Origin: Paraflavitalea sp. CAU 1676
GTDB lineage: Bacteria; Bacteroidota; Bacteroidia; Chitinophagales; Chitinophagaceae
Direction of reading: 5' to 3'
Assembly: GCF_029223285.1 (NCBI RefSeq)
Contig: NZ_JARHUJ010000005.1
Span: forward strand, 310,001 to 374,000
Length of the DNA stretch: 64,000 nucleotides
Part shown: positions 16,168 through 24,232 of the stretch, in pieces
How positions within the stretch are numbered: position 1 is the stretch's first letter
How the letters are laid out: every line of letters starts with the position of its first letter
The notes under the pieces: generated by a model
Seen by the model: the letters and a program-made list of their open reading frames with translations, nothing else
What the model was told of the DNA's origin: nothing
The model's database searches: none
Program-made: the position numbers and the translations under genes

Positions 16168-16674
16168 AAATATGAAAGTTATTTATACGTGAGCTATATT
16201 GCGAATATAGAAACTTGGTGAAGATCCCCAGCACAATTTCAATCTCAAATCCATTTAGCCACAGCCTTATTGCATAATGGTTCTTACACATTGGAGATGA
16301 GCGATATTTTATCTATCAATTGTTTTACAACACTTATACGCTTAATGAATTCCTTTAATTGGTTCGACAATCTGCCGGCGGACTCCACCCTCTTATAGCA
16401 CACTGGAATATAGCTCTGGTGGGCTTTTTCGTTTAAAACGCTTGCTGATAGCTAATTTCATAGATTGCACTACCATGCACTTTGATATTGAAGACGGGCT
16501 ATTTTCGTGAGAATTCCGTGAGTAAAAACGTGACAATATTCCCATAGAGCCTTCCCGATTTACCGGGAGGGCTTTTTCGTTTTTTCATCTCTACCGGATG
16601 GTCAGATCTTACTGATTAAAAACGGCTAACTTTATTACTGCCTTATTAGCCTAAATACCAGTAGAATCTCCATA
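16168..16674. other. Gene-free 507-bp gap with tmRNA-like 3' end remnant
   Basis: No coding frame is supported. At 16361-16390 the words GGTTCGA and GACTCCACC occur in the same order as at the tmRNA 3' end, with 13 instead of 8 nt between them. Two downstream segments end in GGGCTTTTTCGTTT, the second forming a proper terminator (16548-16577). Confidence 0.35.
16548..16577 (+). terminator. Orphan rightward terminator
   Basis: AGCCTTCCCG (16548-16557) pairs with CGGGAGGGCT (16564-16573) with one G-T pair, followed by TTTTTCGTTTTTT. No gene on the plus strand ends before it, so it may be left over from lost sequence. Confidence 0.65.
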
Positions 16675-17241
16675 ATGACAATCGAGACCATTATTAAACA
16701 GCATTTACCCGCTTACAAAGACCTAGATTTTTCCCTGCCCTTTGAAGTATCTCATAGAAGTGTTACGGCGAATACTGCGCTAACAAAATATGGTGCGATA
16801 GAGAATAAGATCTTTCTTTTAACCGAAGGAATAGTTCAAATCAGTATTGTGAAGGGCGAAGAAGAAAGGATACTTGAATTTGTTTTTCCTGGTGCGTTCT
16901 TTTGCGCTTATACTTCTTTCCTGCTTCAACAACCATCAGATGTTCAGGTTACAACACTTACTACCTGCAGCGTCAGTATCATTCAAAAAGAAAGCTTATT
17001 GCAGGCAAATCAGGCTTCATTGCTTTCGAGTCACTTAAGTCTGCATATTGCCCAACAGTTATTTCTGTCAAGGGCAAAACGTGAAAAGGACTTTTTAATT
17101 TTATCAGCCGAAGAACGCTACAAAGCGTTACTGGAAAAAGATGCGAATATAGTAAAGCATATTCCGGGTAATAAAATAGCCAGTTATTTAGGGATTCGCG
17201 CTGAAAGCTTAAGCAGGATCAGGAAAGCCATAATTCCTTAA
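16675..17241 (+). CDS. Crp/Fnr family transcriptional regulator
   Basis: The 188-residue protein has an N-terminal cyclic-nucleotide-binding-like beta roll (about 20-115; K-I-F-L-L-T-E-G-I-V-Q and E-R-I-L-E-F-V-F-P-G-A-F-F) and a C-terminal winged helix whose recognition helix region is I-A-S-Y-L-G-I-R-A-E-S-L-S-R-I-R-K, typical of Bacteroidota members. Key cAMP-contacting residues are not obviously present, so the ligand is unknown. It lies 77 nt upstream of the proline dehydrogenase-family gene on the same strand and may regulate it, a common pairing pattern for single-domain regulators and their target. Confidence 0.88.
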   Translation: MTIETIIKQHLPAYKDLDFSLPFEVSHRSVTANTALTKYGAIENKIFLLTEGIVQISIVKGEEERILEFVFPGAFFCAYTSFLLQQPSDVQVTTLTTCSVSIIQKESLLQANQASLLSSHLSLHIAQQLFLSRAKREKDFLILSAEERYKALLEKDANIVKHIPGNKIASYLGIRAESLSRIRKAIIP

Positions 17242-17318
17242 CATAGGTCAATTCACCGTTTTTTGTTTGGCTATACTTTCGTCAAACAATATCTCACACA
17301 ATCACCTAATTGAAATGT

Positions 17319-18260
17319 ATGGAAAATGAGTTACTAAACCTGGGCGCTATGGCTTTGCGAAAAGCTGCATTAAATGAAGAGGCTAAGGCATATATTTTGT
17401 CCAATCCAAAGCTGTTTCATGTGCTAAAAAAAGCGGCTGACAGGTACATTGGCGGAGAGACATTGGAAGAAACGATAGGCAAAGTAAAGCTTCAAAATGA
17501 AAAGGGGTTTAAGTGCTCTATTGAATTTATGGGTGAAAGCACAAGAACGGAGATAGAAGCAAACGCAGCCAGAGACGAATTCATTAAAATATGCCAGGAG
17601 ATTAAGCAGCAAAAACTTTATTCAACCATATCACTTGACTTATCCCATATAGGGCTAACGGTTTCTACTGATCTATGTCGCCATAATTTGAATTTAATTT
17701 GTCAGGAAGCTGCAAAAGGAAATATAGAAGTTATAATTAGTGCTGAAGATGCGGGAAGAACTGATGCCGTACTACATGTTTATAATGAAATTGTCAAAGT
17801 TCATCCAAATGTTGCCATTACGTTGCAGGCTTATTTACACAGGACCCAGGACGATTTCAAGGAGGTAATTAAAAACAAAGGTAGGATCAGGATTGTAAAG
17901 GGAGCTTTTGAAACTCCAACAGGGCTCTCATTGCCGAGGGGGGAAGAATTAGACCACGTGTATTTGGGTTATGTTGACAAATTGTTGTCGGAAAACCATT
18001 TGTGTTCTATTGCAACACATGACAAGAGGATTCAACATGAGGCGAAGGCGCTAATTCAGCAATATAAAACCAAGTCCGATGTGTATGAATTCGAAAGCCT
18101 GTATGGAATACAATACGATCAATTATTACAGCTGAAAGAAGAAGGCTATTCTGCAAAACTATATTTAGTATATGGTAAAGAATGGTATTTATACCTGTGC
18201 AATCGAATAGCAGAATATCCTTTAAACCTGTTTCAGGCCCTGATAGATATAGTTGAGTAA
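17319..18260 (+). CDS. Proline dehydrogenase family protein
   Basis: The ATG at 17319 gives 313 residues; an in-frame TTG nine bases earlier is possible. The protein matches the PRODH TIM barrel: S-I-E-F-M-G-E near 70, an S-A-E-D-A-G-R segment near 147, I-V-K-G-A-F-E-T-P near 194, S-I-A-T-H-D near 231, Y-E-F-E-S-L-Y-G-I-Q near 256, and the C-terminal Y-G-K-E-W-Y-L-Y-L-C-N-R-I-A-E with the paired arginine-type substrate site partly conserved. PRODH enzymes use FAD to oxidise proline to pyrroline-5-carboxylate. It is monofunctional (no PutA dehydrogenase domain) and sits next to a Crp/Fnr regulator in the accessory region. Confidence 0.85.
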   Translation: MENELLNLGAMALRKAALNEEAKAYILSNPKLFHVLKKAADRYIGGETLEETIGKVKLQNEKGFKCSIEFMGESTRTEIEANAARDEFIKICQEIKQQKLYSTISLDLSHIGLTVSTDLCRHNLNLICQEAAKGNIEVIISAEDAGRTDAVLHVYNEIVKVHPNVAITLQAYLHRTQDDFKEVIKNKGRIRIVKGAFETPTGLSLPRGEELDHVYLGYVDKLLSENHLCSIATHDKRIQHEAKALIQQYKTKSDVYEFESLYGIQYDQLLQLKEEGYSAKLYLVYGKEWYLYLCNRIAEYPLNLFQALIDIVE

Positions 18261-18323
18261 GCCAGGTACAACCTTTGCCGTGAAAGGTAATGGTGGCAAT
18301 CCAGGAAAGTTTGTAGCGCTTCT

Positions 18324-18356
18324 TTTGCAAATGAAGACTGGCACTCATTATCTTTG
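18324..18356 (+). promoter_or_regulatory. Promoter of the acidic small protein
   Basis: TTTG at 18324-18327 and TATCTTTG at 18349-18356, spaced by 21 nt, match the Bacteroidota -33/-7 pattern. The likely start point is just before the ATG at 18365, which would favour the second ATG at 18377 as start. The decayed copy near 15250 has lost the -7 element. Confidence 0.6.
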
Positions 18357-18364
18357 TAGCAACT

Positions 18365-18736
18365 TTGGCAAACAACATGACATACGAAGAACTGATAAAA
18401 AATCATCCTGGCTCCCTGGTGGAGAAGATTGTAACTGAAGTACTTAGCAAAGATACCGTCGATGTTTACTTTGAAGATGAGGACGACGATCAGTGGGCAG
18501 TAATAAAGGTGCATCTTTATGAAGAGGACAAGGAAATGGCGGTCCGGTTACTACCGGATAACAGATGGGTATTGCAGTTCGGTTACTATGATGACGAGGA
18601 TGAATTCATTGAGCTGCTTCAGCCGCTTACGCAGACAGAAATCGACCTGATTCCCAAGGGGCTTCAAAAGGTGATGCTCAAAGTCGTGTCGAGTGAAGAA
18701 GGCTTGCGTCTTCCGGGGAATTTTTTGTCCAGATAA
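18365..18736 (+). CDS. Acidic small protein of unknown function (123 aa), intact copy
   Basis: Begins M-A-N-N-M-T-Y-E-E-L; the fifth codon, also ATG (18377), is an equally plausible start given the promoter. The protein is strongly acidic, with D-V-Y-F-E-D-E-D-D-D-Q-W, Y-Y-D-D-E-D-E-F-I-E-L-L and a C-terminal helix-like P-K-G-L-Q-K-V-M-L-K-V-V. No signal peptide or membrane helix. The family is not recognised; size and acidity recall small immunity or antitoxin-type proteins, but nothing shows this directly. A decayed copy is at 15282-15623. The gene lies between the proline dehydrogenase gene and the degenerate tmRNA copy. Confidence 0.7.
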   Translation: MANNMTYEELIKNHPGSLVEKIVTEVLSKDTVDVYFEDEDDDQWAVIKVHLYEEDKEMAVRLLPDNRWVLQFGYYDDEDEFIELLQPLTQTEIDLIPKGLQKVMLKVVSSEEGLRLPGNFLSR

Positions 18737-18824
18737 GACCGGACCGTTAGTTAGAATAATTTTCAGGCTACTTTGATGTTAGAAAAAATATGTAGAGTAC
18801 AATACTTCGCCCACTAAATCATAG

Positions 18825-19088
18825 CTCAGTATGCCATGACTATCTAATTGGCGATTAGATAGTCATTTGGACCGATTAACTGGTTGATCTGTCACCAAGC
18901 CCCAACGCCAACTCAAAACAAACACAGATTGCTGAAGCCGTAGGCTATGCCGATAGGTTAAAACCCGTCAGCTAAGATGCAGGTTGGTTAGTTGATTTAC
19001 TGCCTGTTCCATACAAGTAATAATCAAATAAACATGTAGAAAGCTTTCGGAGGATATTTGGACAGGGGTTCGAGTCCCCTCGACTCCA
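18825..19088 (+). pseudogene. Degenerate 3' portion of a second tmRNA
   Basis: This segment aligns with ssrA from 14828 to 15093. The last 76 nt (19013-19088) are nearly identical to ssrA 15016-15093: one substitution and a 2-nt deletion, keeping the whole T arm and acceptor 3' strand. The part before is clearly diverged, the tag frame reads Q-Y-A-M-T-I and stop instead of Q-Y-A-M-A-A, and the 5' acceptor strand is missing. It cannot work as tmRNA. Such 3'-end duplicates are the normal footprint of integration into ssrA, though this one is longer than a usual attachment site. Confidence 0.85.
19013..19088 (+). repeat. Direct repeat of the ssrA 3' end (putative att site)
   Basis: The 76-bp segment repeats ssrA positions 15016-15093 in the same orientation about 4 kb downstream. 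The pair would bracket an integrated element spanning 15094-19088. No integrase gene is visible between the two copies, so the element, if real, can no longer move by itself. Confidence 0.6.
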
Positions 19089-19306
19089 CTTGACCGAGCT
19101 TTTCGTTCGTTTTTTTTGAGTTAGTGCTTGCGGAGAAGTTTGCCTGAAAATAGGCTGCATTAAGATCAAAAGGTTCTGAAGTACATCTACAAGTACAGTC
19201 AAGCAAACGATACCCACTACATTTTCAGGTCATCAGCACAAATACTATTGCTATAAAATTGTCAAAGTTCTGCAATTCGACAATTTATCGGATTATGAAA
19301 GGGTAA

Positions 19307-19990
19307 TTATGTTCTTAAGAATTCGCGGTTTTGTAAAGCTTGCATAACGTAGGACTTAACTGTCGCCATAACATTCCATGCAGCCTTCTGTAGATCTTGG
19401 TATAATTTAAGGCTAATTGCATGTCGTGATGTTCCATGTGCTATACTGTTTCGGTTTGCTAGGAGTTGGCTTATGTCGGATTCAATATGCTGAAGGCCAT
19501 CGTGAGGAAATCCAAGTTTGAACAGATTTTTTCTAAGAACCACCGGTTTTAAATTCGATTCCATGTCTACCACTTGATCCGGGATAGAAACAGGACGGTT
19601 TTCAAACTCTTTGGATCGCTCCACAAACTCACGGTTACGAGAAAAAATATGCAACTTAATGTCGTCTGGCAATTGATTCTTGAATTCAGGACATTTTTTC
19701 TCGGGATGTCTAAGTGCTCCAAAAAGGTCCTCAAGCGAAGCTGCGGCGATTGCATAATTAGCTTCCTTGCACAGGATATTTTCTTTGTTGATAGCATTCA
19801 CATAAAAGGTAAATGCAAATTTGCAAAAACCTTCGTAGTGGGCATATAGTAATAAAACTAATGCCCGGCGGTATTGATCACGCTCCTGCGTATTAGTTAA
19901 TTTCTGAATTTGGTTATGAAAAAAACGAATTTCATCAATCCGCCAACTATATTCTGCTTCCATTTCTGCCCAAAGTGCCGGTATATCCAT
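19307..19990 (-). CDS. MAE_28990/MAE_18760 family HEPN-like nuclease
   Basis: The 227-residue, mostly helical protein carries the HEPN catalytic motif R-N-S-I-A-H (R-x4-H) near 188-193 in the context L-A-N-R-N-S-I-A-H-G-T. Upstream, A-L-V-L-L-L-Y-A-H-Y-E-G-F-C-K near 43 is the typical first-helix region of the MAE_28990 group. HEPN proteins of this kind are RNases found in toxin-antitoxin and phage-defence loci. The start at 19990 is only 3 nt after the DUF262 stop, so it is the last gene of a three-gene operon (methyltransferase, DUF262, HEPN). Its 3' end is about 220 bp from the degenerate tmRNA copy. Confidence 0.85.
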   Translation of the reverse strand: MDIPALWAEMEAEYSWRIDEIRFFHNQIQKLTNTQERDQYRRALVLLLYAHYEGFCKFAFTFYVNAINKENILCKEANYAIAAASLEDLFGALRHPEKKCPEFKNQLPDDIKLHIFSRNREFVERSKEFENRPVSIPDQVVDMESNLKPVVLRKNLFKLGFPHDGLQHIESDISQLLANRNSIAHGTSRHAISLKLYQDLQKAAWNVMATVKSYVMQALQNREFLRT

Positions 19991-19993
19991 ATT

Positions 19994-21127
19994 TTAACCA
20001 TTTACCAACATTCGTTCAACAAACTGAATTCTCTCCCTGAGTTGACCGCTGGAATTTTTTCCGCCTCCAGTTACTAATCCAATAAATGTGTCATTAGTTT
20101 TGATCTCAGTGATTAGCTCTTTTAACCGTTGCATTGAAGCCTCATCATTTGAGTTCCACTGGGCAATCGAGGCCTGTAATCCTATGGCGAAAGCCTCAAA
20201 TTGGTAAATGCCAAACCCTCGGACGATTTTCTTTTTCTTATTTGCATAGCCGAATGCAAGTTCACCCATGGAGTTAGCGAGTATCGCAAAAGTCGTTTCG
20301 AAGTTTTCTTCCTCTTTTTCGTAATCGAAAGGTAAACTAATGTCAGGGTCTGATACTCCTTCCATGTAATCGGTTAAAAAATCCGCAAGATCATGCTTGA
20401 AGTTGTCTCTATAATTTTTTAGGGCGAAATATCTAAGTACCAGTTCTTGGTCGTATGCATCCAAAAATTGTTCGCTAGTTAAATTCTGAATACAAGTTTT
20501 GAAGTTTTCACGTTTACTTAAATCAATAATAAACTCATTGAATCTTACATTAAGTAATCGAATAGTGCAATTTCTAATTTGCTGTTCACTAAGAAGTTGC
20601 CCGCCGGTATTTAACCGTTTGAACATATGGTATTTGAATCGAGGATCGCTTCCTTTTCTCACTACTTCCACTCGGACGAACGCCCTTTTTAACCGAATTT
20701 GAAGAGCTGAGCCTAATTCTTCAAAAGTTTTGCCATTCAATTCAGTAACAATGTCGCAATCAGTTAACCTAAGCTTATCTCCCTGGTTAACTGCAGGGTC
20801 TAGGTGAGTTGCCACTAGTTCTCCTCTCAAATGCAAATAGGATGAAATCCGCTGCAATCCATCAATTAGGAGATATTTCCCATCTTCCTCCTCTATGACA
20901 TAAATCGGGGGCACAGGCATTTCTAGTAGTAGAGATTCAATAAAGCGCGATCTAGCACCTTCGCTCCATCGAAACACCCGTTGGAATTCAGGATCTATTC
21001 TCAGTTCGCCCTCTTTTTTCATGTCGAGAATTTCATTGAACGACAAATCGAGACTCTGCGTATGTACTTTTTCAAGTTTACTTTCTATTGCATTGATTAA
21101 TTCAATAACAGAATTTTGTTCTGGCAT
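19994..21127 (-). CDS. DUF262 domain protein (ParB/GmrS-like)
   Basis: A 377-residue cytoplasmic protein. The DUF262 fold is shown by R-I-D-P-E-F-Q-R-V-F-R-W-S near 38-50, S-L-L-L-E-M-P-V-P-P-I-Y-V near 64-76, the ParB-like D-G-L-Q-R-I near 88-93, and F-K-R-L-N-T-G-G-Q-L-L-S near 168-179. In GmrSD enzymes DUF262 hydrolyses nucleotides to power a C-terminal HNH (DUF1524) nuclease; here I see no H-N-H in the C-terminal 150 residues, and a separate HEPN nuclease follows instead. The start lies 5 nt after the methyltransferase stop. It probably couples sensing or nucleotide hydrolysis to the HEPN effector (inference). Confidence 0.87.
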   Translation of the reverse strand: MPEQNSVIELINAIESKLEKVHTQSLDLSFNEILDMKKEGELRIDPEFQRVFRWSEGARSRFIESLLLEMPVPPIYVIEEEDGKYLLIDGLQRISSYLHLRGELVATHLDPAVNQGDKLRLTDCDIVTELNGKTFEELGSALQIRLKRAFVRVEVVRKGSDPRFKYHMFKRLNTGGQLLSEQQIRNCTIRLLNVRFNEFIIDLSKRENFKTCIQNLTSEQFLDAYDQELVLRYFALKNYRDNFKHDLADFLTDYMEGVSDPDISLPFDYEKEEENFETTFAILANSMGELAFGYANKKKKIVRGFGIYQFEAFAIGLQASIAQWNSNDEASMQRLKELITEIKTNDTFIGLVTGGGKNSSGQLRERIQFVERMLVNG

Positions 21128-21132
21128 AAAAC

Positions 21133-22437
21133 TTATTTAGTAAAACATAAAACGCTTTCAGTAGCAATCGGATCGTTCCTATACTTTCTGATTTCAGGAT
21201 GAACCTTTGCCATATTTTTCTCTGAAACAAAATCGTCCCTTCTTTTTAACCGGAGACCATGGTGTGAAGCCATTTCTACTGTAATGGAAGTCAAGTCATT
21301 GTGAATGTCTTTGTAATATGAATCCTGTACTACCAATACACACGCCCCGGCTGGTTTTAATGCGCGTTCTATCTTTTCTAGAGATAAAAAAATAGAGTGG
21401 AAATATTGGAGATGACTTTTGTAATAATATGTTTTGCTCGCCTTTGATGGGTGTTGATATAATGCGCGGAGAAATTCATTGCAAGTTTCACCCCAATTGG
21501 GGTTATGTTCAAGAGCATGTTTTGGAACGGTAGAACTTCCAATTAGCTTTTTTCTCAACAAATTGAAGTCTGCGATTCGGAATCCAATGATAGCCAACTC
21601 CGGCAGGGTTGCAACAGCATAGTCGATTCTTGTGCAGTATGGTGGAGAACTAAGTATGAGATCACTGGATTCTTCAGCCGTATGCATCTCACATGATGAT
21701 CTGATCCTAAGTTCAGAGTTTCCAATATTGATATGCGGGCTGTTATCTTCCTTCAGTGCCTCTATCATTAAACTTACCTCTTCTTCAAAATGTTGATAGA
21801 CTTTTGAATGTGAAAGATTAATGTGTTCTTCAGTTGATTTAGCAATCTTTATCCAAGTTGGATTAGAAGCTGTAAAAGGCAGAACAAATCTTTTTATCGT
21901 CCTAAAAAGGCCAACATAGAAAAAAGCAGCAATACTGGATAGGGATTCAATCTGTTCGTTGGATAGAAACGATGATTGATTTGGCTCGACTAATATCTTG
22001 TAAATTGATCGCTCTAATTTCCGCAAAGCATGTGCTCCCGTTCCCTTAAACCAATTTCGAATACCGTCGTCATGATTTAACACATTCTTCTGCATTAGGG
22101 CATTAGAAACGATATCAGCCGTTAAGGGCTCGATACATGACAGATCCGATTTGTTAAATAATCCGGCTTTCGCGGCAATTACCATTACGGGATTTAAATC
22201 TCCACCCCAGCTATGATTGCCTAACCTAGCCGCAGTACTAGTGGTCGTGCCGCTTCCATTCCACGGATCGCCGATAGTACTATTACTCGGAAGCCCTGCT
22301 GAATTGATGATACTAGAAACGAAATTGGTTGAAAATCCGGCGTAGTATGGAAACCAAGTGGCCACACCCTTTTCCTTTAAAGCCCTTTTAGGATTTGTAA
22401 TAATTAATCTTTCGATCAAACGGTAAGTTTCGACCAA
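21133..22437 (-). CDS. DNA methyltransferase, N6-A/N4-C beta-like class
   Basis: The 434-residue enzyme has D-P-W-N-G-S-G-T-T-T-S near 57 (SAM-binding region, in the D-P-F-x-G-S-G-T-T form) and S-S-P-P-Y-C-T-R-I-D-Y-A near 264 (catalytic S-P-P-Y). Having the SAM-binding block before the catalytic block makes the motif order unlike classic beta enzymes, closer to gamma-type order. It probably methylates A-N6 or C-N4 in DNA to mark self; the target is unknown. It is the first gene of the operon with the DUF262 and HEPN genes. About 730 bp of AT-rich sequence without a gene lies upstream, where the promoter must be. Confidence 0.85.
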   Translation of the reverse strand: MVETYRLIERLIITNPKRALKEKGVATWFPYYAGFSTNFVSSIINSAGLPSNSTIGDPWNGSGTTTSTAARLGNHSWGGDLNPVMVIAAKAGLFNKSDLSCIEPLTADIVSNALMQKNVLNHDDGIRNWFKGTGAHALRKLERSIYKILVEPNQSSFLSNEQIESLSSIAAFFYVGLFRTIKRFVLPFTASNPTWIKIAKSTEEHINLSHSKVYQHFEEEVSLMIEALKEDNSPHINIGNSELRIRSSCEMHTAEESSDLILSSPPYCTRIDYAVATLPELAIIGFRIADFNLLRKKLIGSSTVPKHALEHNPNWGETCNEFLRALYQHPSKASKTYYYKSHLQYFHSIFLSLEKIERALKPAGACVLVVQDSYYKDIHNDLTSITVEMASHHGLRLKRRDDFVSEKNMAKVHPEIRKYRNDPIATESVLCFTK

Positions 22438-23170
22438 ATATAGGTAATCTTAGATAATCTTCGGCGCGGTCATTATTAACTGCGACAGCCATGGAGACGA
22501 CTAAACGGGGTATGTGCTGTCTTAATAGTAGATATCCAGATATTGTGCTAGTTTTTACCTGGTGGAGTAAGTAAACACAGAACACTAACCTATACCTGTT
22601 ATACTCTAAATGATGGCTTTTCTTTCTATGAAATTGAAATAATATCATTTCCAACCATAATCGGTGATTAAAATTCGGTCGATAAAATGATAACTCCAAC
22701 TTTTTTTACTATCATCTAGGTTTCTAAAAGGGATTAATGTAAGATTTTGTGGAAAAACGCAGAATTAGGTCAATGCCTTTAGGACGACCCTAGAAAACGG
22801 AGGCTACCTTGAGGGTATATGTAGACATATCGCATTGTTTATATTGATAAAGCACCTAGTTTGTTACTAGTGGTATTGTGAAATTCATAAATATTATTCA
22901 TGTAGAATGGCTACCGTTGCAAGTCATCGTAGCCAGAAAGATTACTCAAGATAAATGGTGGTCTGTTTCCCTAGCGATACGCTTCGACAATAATCCTTTG
23001 TAGGTTAGAGGTATTTAATTTGTTTAATTATGCTACTTGGAAATCATTAAAATGAGAAAGGGGCTTATGGAACGTTGACCATCTCCACAAACCGTATGAA
23101 TAAGTCTTCGCAAGATGGCCTCCTTTTTTTGTGCAAACAATTGTGTTGTTTCCGATAACTTCACCAACAT
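22438..23170. other. AT-rich intergenic region between divergent genes
   Basis: No gene is supported here. A 103-residue minus-strand frame overlaps the methyltransferase start and has no recognisable features. The region must hold the methyltransferase promoter and may contain the right-hand end of the accessory element, but no third copy of the ssrA 3' end was found in it. Confidence 0.5.
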
Positions 23171-23686
23171 ATGTCAGAATATAGCCCGGATTTTGAGAAG
23201 GCCCACCCCAACGCAAAGCGGTTAATGGACGAAGAATTCTTTTTCAGTCCCATTGAAGAGACCGGGCCATTTGGTAATGATGATGGTGCAGACTGCTATG
23301 CAGGGTTTGCTCAATGGCGAAAAAATAACCTGCAGGAAAATCCCCATCGCTATTTAGCGGAACAAATTGACTATTGGGGTTATCCCTCTTTTAACATAGC
23401 GGAAACGGATATTGAGAAACTCGGCCCGTACCTTTCCCACGACAGTATGGCAAGCCGCTATATGACTGGTATCGACGCCGCTATTGTGGCGATAGCATTC
23501 GGCCAGCTTTACCTGGAAGGTAGTATTGGCGTTGATTTCAGAGAAACTGCCAAAACAGCGATCAGGAGAGAGCTTCTGCCCGAACTGCTATCACTATATC
23601 CGGCATCCTATCAGGAAACACGTAAAACGCAGCTGGAGAAAATGCTCTTTGTTTTAATCCAGATAAACCCCTTGAGGGCTGTTTGA
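23171..23686 (+). CDS. Hypothetical protein (171 aa)
   Basis: Cytoplasmic, acidic in the N-terminal half, with D-E-E-F-F-F-S-P-I-E and G-P-F-G-N-D-D-G-A-D near 24-44, then a helical C-terminal half (I-D-A-A-I-V-A-I-A-F-G-Q-L-Y-L-E-G, and a final A-K-T-A-I-R-R-E-L-L-P-E-L-L). The F-G-N-D-D-G-A-D stretch looks like a family signature, perhaps shared with YfeS-like proteins of enterobacteria, but I recall that only weakly and do not name it. It is 51 nt upstream of the SnoaL-like gene on the same strand. Confidence 0.65.
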   Translation: MSEYSPDFEKAHPNAKRLMDEEFFFSPIEETGPFGNDDGADCYAGFAQWRKNNLQENPHRYLAEQIDYWGYPSFNIAETDIEKLGPYLSHDSMASRYMTGIDAAIVAIAFGQLYLEGSIGVDFRETAKTAIRRELLPELLSLYPASYQETRKTQLEKMLFVLIQINPLRAV

Positions 23687-23737
23687 AAGTGCCCATGCCA
23701 CTTGCCATTCAACAAAGCAACGCTTTAAATTCTTATT

Positions 23738-24232
23738 ATGCAAAACGGAATTCAATATATAGCAGACTTCTTTCCATACTACCAGACGGCTGCATTTGAG
23801 AAAGATATCCCCGGCATGATTGGCTTATATGACGAAAATGTTGTCACCTTTGATATGTGGGGTAAAGGCGTCTCCGTTGGACTAACCGAATGGGCTGCTG
23901 TTATTACTGACTGGCTTACATCACTAAACGAAGAGCGGGTTAAGGTCATGTTTGAAATGATAGACATTCAGGAAGGTGAATCCATTGGATTTGCTTGCGC
24001 CATCATCCAATTTCAGGCAATTGGCATTGATGATCGTGTACTGAGAAGCATGAGGAACAGGATTACCATAGGATTGGTAAAACTGGATGGCTATTGGAAA
24101 GTTAAACATCAGCTACTTCAGCACCAATCGACTCTAACCTGCAGGCTATATTGGATATTTAAAATACCCCCTAATACCCCCGCTGCCTCGTTAAAGCTGC
24201 CACCAACACTCGACCAACCCCATTGCTCGTAA
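23738..24232 (+). CDS. SnoaL/NTF2-like protein with C-terminal frameshift
   Basis: Residues 1-126 have the SnoaL/DUF4440 pattern: an opening helix pair (A-F-E-K-D-I-P-G-M-I-G-L-Y-D-E-N-V-V-T-F-D-M-W-G), L-T-S-L-N-E-E-R-V-K-V, and the closing strand G-L-V-K-L-D-G-Y-W-K-V-K-H-Q. Just after this, near 24113, the other forward frame continues T-S-A-P-I-D-S-N-L-Q-A-I-L-D-I and stops at 24160-24162, which is how such proteins normally end. The listed frame instead runs on in a Pro/Leu-rich tail and overlaps the convergent gene at 24171. A one-base loss near 24111-24113 explains both. It is either a recent mutation or a sequence error. Small alpha+beta proteins of this fold bind diverse ligands; the role is unknown. 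Confidence 0.7.
   Translation: MQNGIQYIADFFPYYQTAAFEKDIPGMIGLYDENVVTFDMWGKGVSVGLTEWAAVITDWLTSLNEERVKVMFEMIDIQEGESIGFACAIIQFQAIGIDDRVLRSMRNRITIGLVKLDGYWKVKHQLLQHQSTLTCRLYWIFKIPPNTPAASLKLPPTLDQPHCS

Noticed and set aside
18972-19217. Minus-strand frames giving R-G-D-S-N-P or R-G-L-E-P-L words
   Set aside because: These words are the well-known antisense translation of tRNA/tmRNA 3' ends, here from the degenerate ssrA copy.
22388-22699. 103-residue minus-strand frame upstream of the methyltransferase
   Set aside because: It overlaps the methyltransferase start in another frame and shows no domain, signal or conservation pattern.
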